DNA from: UMGS1519 sp963621885 | GTDB taxonomy: Bacteria; Actinomycetota; Coriobacteriia; Coriobacteriales; Eggerthellaceae | Direction: 5' to 3' | Assembly: GCA_963621885.1 (NCBI GenBank) | Contig: CAVFFT010000048.1 | Coordinates: 1 to 6,540, forward strand | Length of the DNA stretch: 6,540 bases | Shown here: piece by piece, positions 5,772-6,540 of the stretch | Layout of the letters: each line of letters starts with the position of its first letter | Position numbering within the stretch: the first letter of the stretch is position 1 | Translations under genes and position numbers: made by a program | The notes under the pieces: generated by a model | What the model saw: the letters and a program-made list of their open reading frames with translations, nothing else | Database searches by the model: none | Told to the model about the DNA's origin: nothing

Positions 5772-5788
5772 GCCGCGCATCCCGCGGC
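5772..5788 (+). other. Short GC hairpin upstream of nnrD
   Basis: GCCGCG (5772-5777) and CGCGGC (5783-5788) form a perfect 6-bp stem with a CATCC loop, 28 bases before the nnrD start. No T-tract follows. I see no -35/-10 pair in the 127-base acpS-nnrD gap, so nnrD is probably read from upstream. Confidence 0.4.
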
Positions 5789-5816
5789 AACGGAATAAAG
5801 CGATGGAGATGAGAGA

Positions 5817-6540
5817 ATGAGCAGCTACGACGCACAGGGCTTGGCTGATTTGCTGCCACATCCGCAGCCGAATATGCACAAGTATTCGCGGGGAAGGCTG
5901 CATGTCGTCGCCGGTTTCGCGGCGTATCCGGGTGCCGCGTGCATGGCGGCTTTTGCCGCGCAGCGCATGGGCGCGGGCTATACGCAGCTGTATACCGCCG
6001 AGGAAAACCTTACCAAGATTCAGACTTTTCGGCCGTCGCTGGTCGTGAAGCCGTTTGAAGCCCTGCTGCAGGAAGAGGACTTGGAGTCTTCCCGCGAAGG
6101 CCGGCCCTGCGCCTATCTGGTAGGGAGCGGCTTTGATGCTGCCGATTCGGAATCGGCCCATCTGCTGATGCATGTGCTCGAGCATGCGGCCGCGCCGGTC
6201 CTGATTGATGGCGGCGCGATTGCGAGTCTTGCGGGCACGGCCGCGCGCGCCTTATGCCTCAAGCGCAAGGAGCAGGGCTTTGCCACGGTGGTGACTCCGC
6301 ATTCCGGGGAGGCGGCGGTCATCGGGCGTCCGCTGGGTCTTTCGGGTTTGCCGCAGGTTGACTACGCGGAGGAGCTGGCCTGGGCTTATGGCGCGGTCGT
6401 CGTACTGAAAGGCCCGAATACGGTCATTTCCGACGGCGAGCATTCTTTCGCGATGACCGAAGGCACTGCCGCTTTGGCGAAGGCGGGAACGGGCGATGTT
6501 CTTGCCGGCATGATAGCGGCGCTGCTTGCGCAGGGGCTTG
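5817..6540 (+). CDS. nnrD: ADP-dependent NAD(P)H-hydrate dehydratase, 3' end outside window
   Basis: NnrD repairs damaged cofactor: it dehydrates S-NADHX or S-NADPHX back to NAD(P)H using ADP (ATP in eukaryotes). The frame opens with ATG at 5817, 8 bases after GGAG (5805-5808), and stays open to the window end, giving 241 complete codons of an expected 270-300 or so. Ribokinase-like motifs of the YjeF C-terminal family appear in order: HKYSRGRLHVVAG (21-33), the glycine turn VGSGFD, TPHSGE (160-165), VVLKGPNTVI, and the catalytic anion-hole segment AGTGDVLAGM with Asp227. The N-terminal epimerase domain (NnrE) often fused to this enzyme is absent, because the protein starts directly at the dehydratase domain. 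The position after acpS is a widely conserved neighbourhood. The final 30-60 residues cannot be assessed. Confidence 0.95.
   Translation, partial: MSSYDAQGLADLLPHPQPNMHKYSRGRLHVVAGFAAYPGAACMAAFAAQRMGAGYTQLYTAEENLTKIQTFRPSLVVKPFEALLQEEDLESSREGRPCAYLVGSGFDAADSESAHLLMHVLEHAAAPVLIDGGAIASLAGTAARALCLKRKEQGFATVVTPHSGEAAVIGRPLGLSGLPQVDYAEELAWAYGAVVVLKGPNTVISDGEHSFAMTEGTAALAKAGTGDVLAGMIAALLAQGL

Overview
The window is a stretch of ordinary-looking chromosome from a G+C-rich bacterium with G/C-biased third codon positions. Gene content and order (an EF-G paralogue, then glmS-acpS-nnrD in one direction) resemble an actinobacterial chromosome. My best guess is the class Coriobacteriia (Eggerthella/Slackia-like), but this rests on codon bias, protein style and gene order, not on a database match. 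I see no transposase, integrase, phage gene, CRISPR array or defence gene.

Layout. Positions 2-349 hold the 3' end of an unrecognised + strand gene with an Ala/Gly/Pro/Lys-rich linker and an acidic, aromatic tail. The 350-587 gap carries a weak (369-389) and a strong (493-532) + strand terminator-like hairpin, then a terminator facing the other way. That one belongs to tRNA-Ala(GGC), 588-663 on the - strand, a complete unit with a clear promoter (678-705). From 903 to 2963 lies a full-length elongation factor G-like GTPase. It is distinct from canonical EF-G because two GTPase motifs are altered (DTPGH is DTSGQ, NKxD is NHID). A long GC-rich hairpin follows. A 364-base gap with short repeats and hairpins ends in a glmS promoter whose -35 region is replaced by a perfect 14-base palindrome.

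The last three genes probably form one operon. glmS (3328-5151) makes glucosamine-6-phosphate for peptidoglycan. acpS (5144-5689, TTG start overlapping the glmS stop) makes holo-acyl carrier protein for lipid synthesis. nnrD (5817 to beyond the window end) repairs hydrated NAD(P)H. acpS next to an nnr gene, and glmS near nnr, are recurrent bacterial arrangements, usually leading into alr and tsaE/tsaB/tsaD, which would be expected just downstream. Together they are cell-envelope precursor and housekeeping functions.

I did not find a convincing undescribed system. The observations most worth a second look are the altered EF-G GTPase motifs, the palindrome in the glmS promoter, the repeat/hairpin-bearing gap before it, and the possible short RNA ending at about 532.
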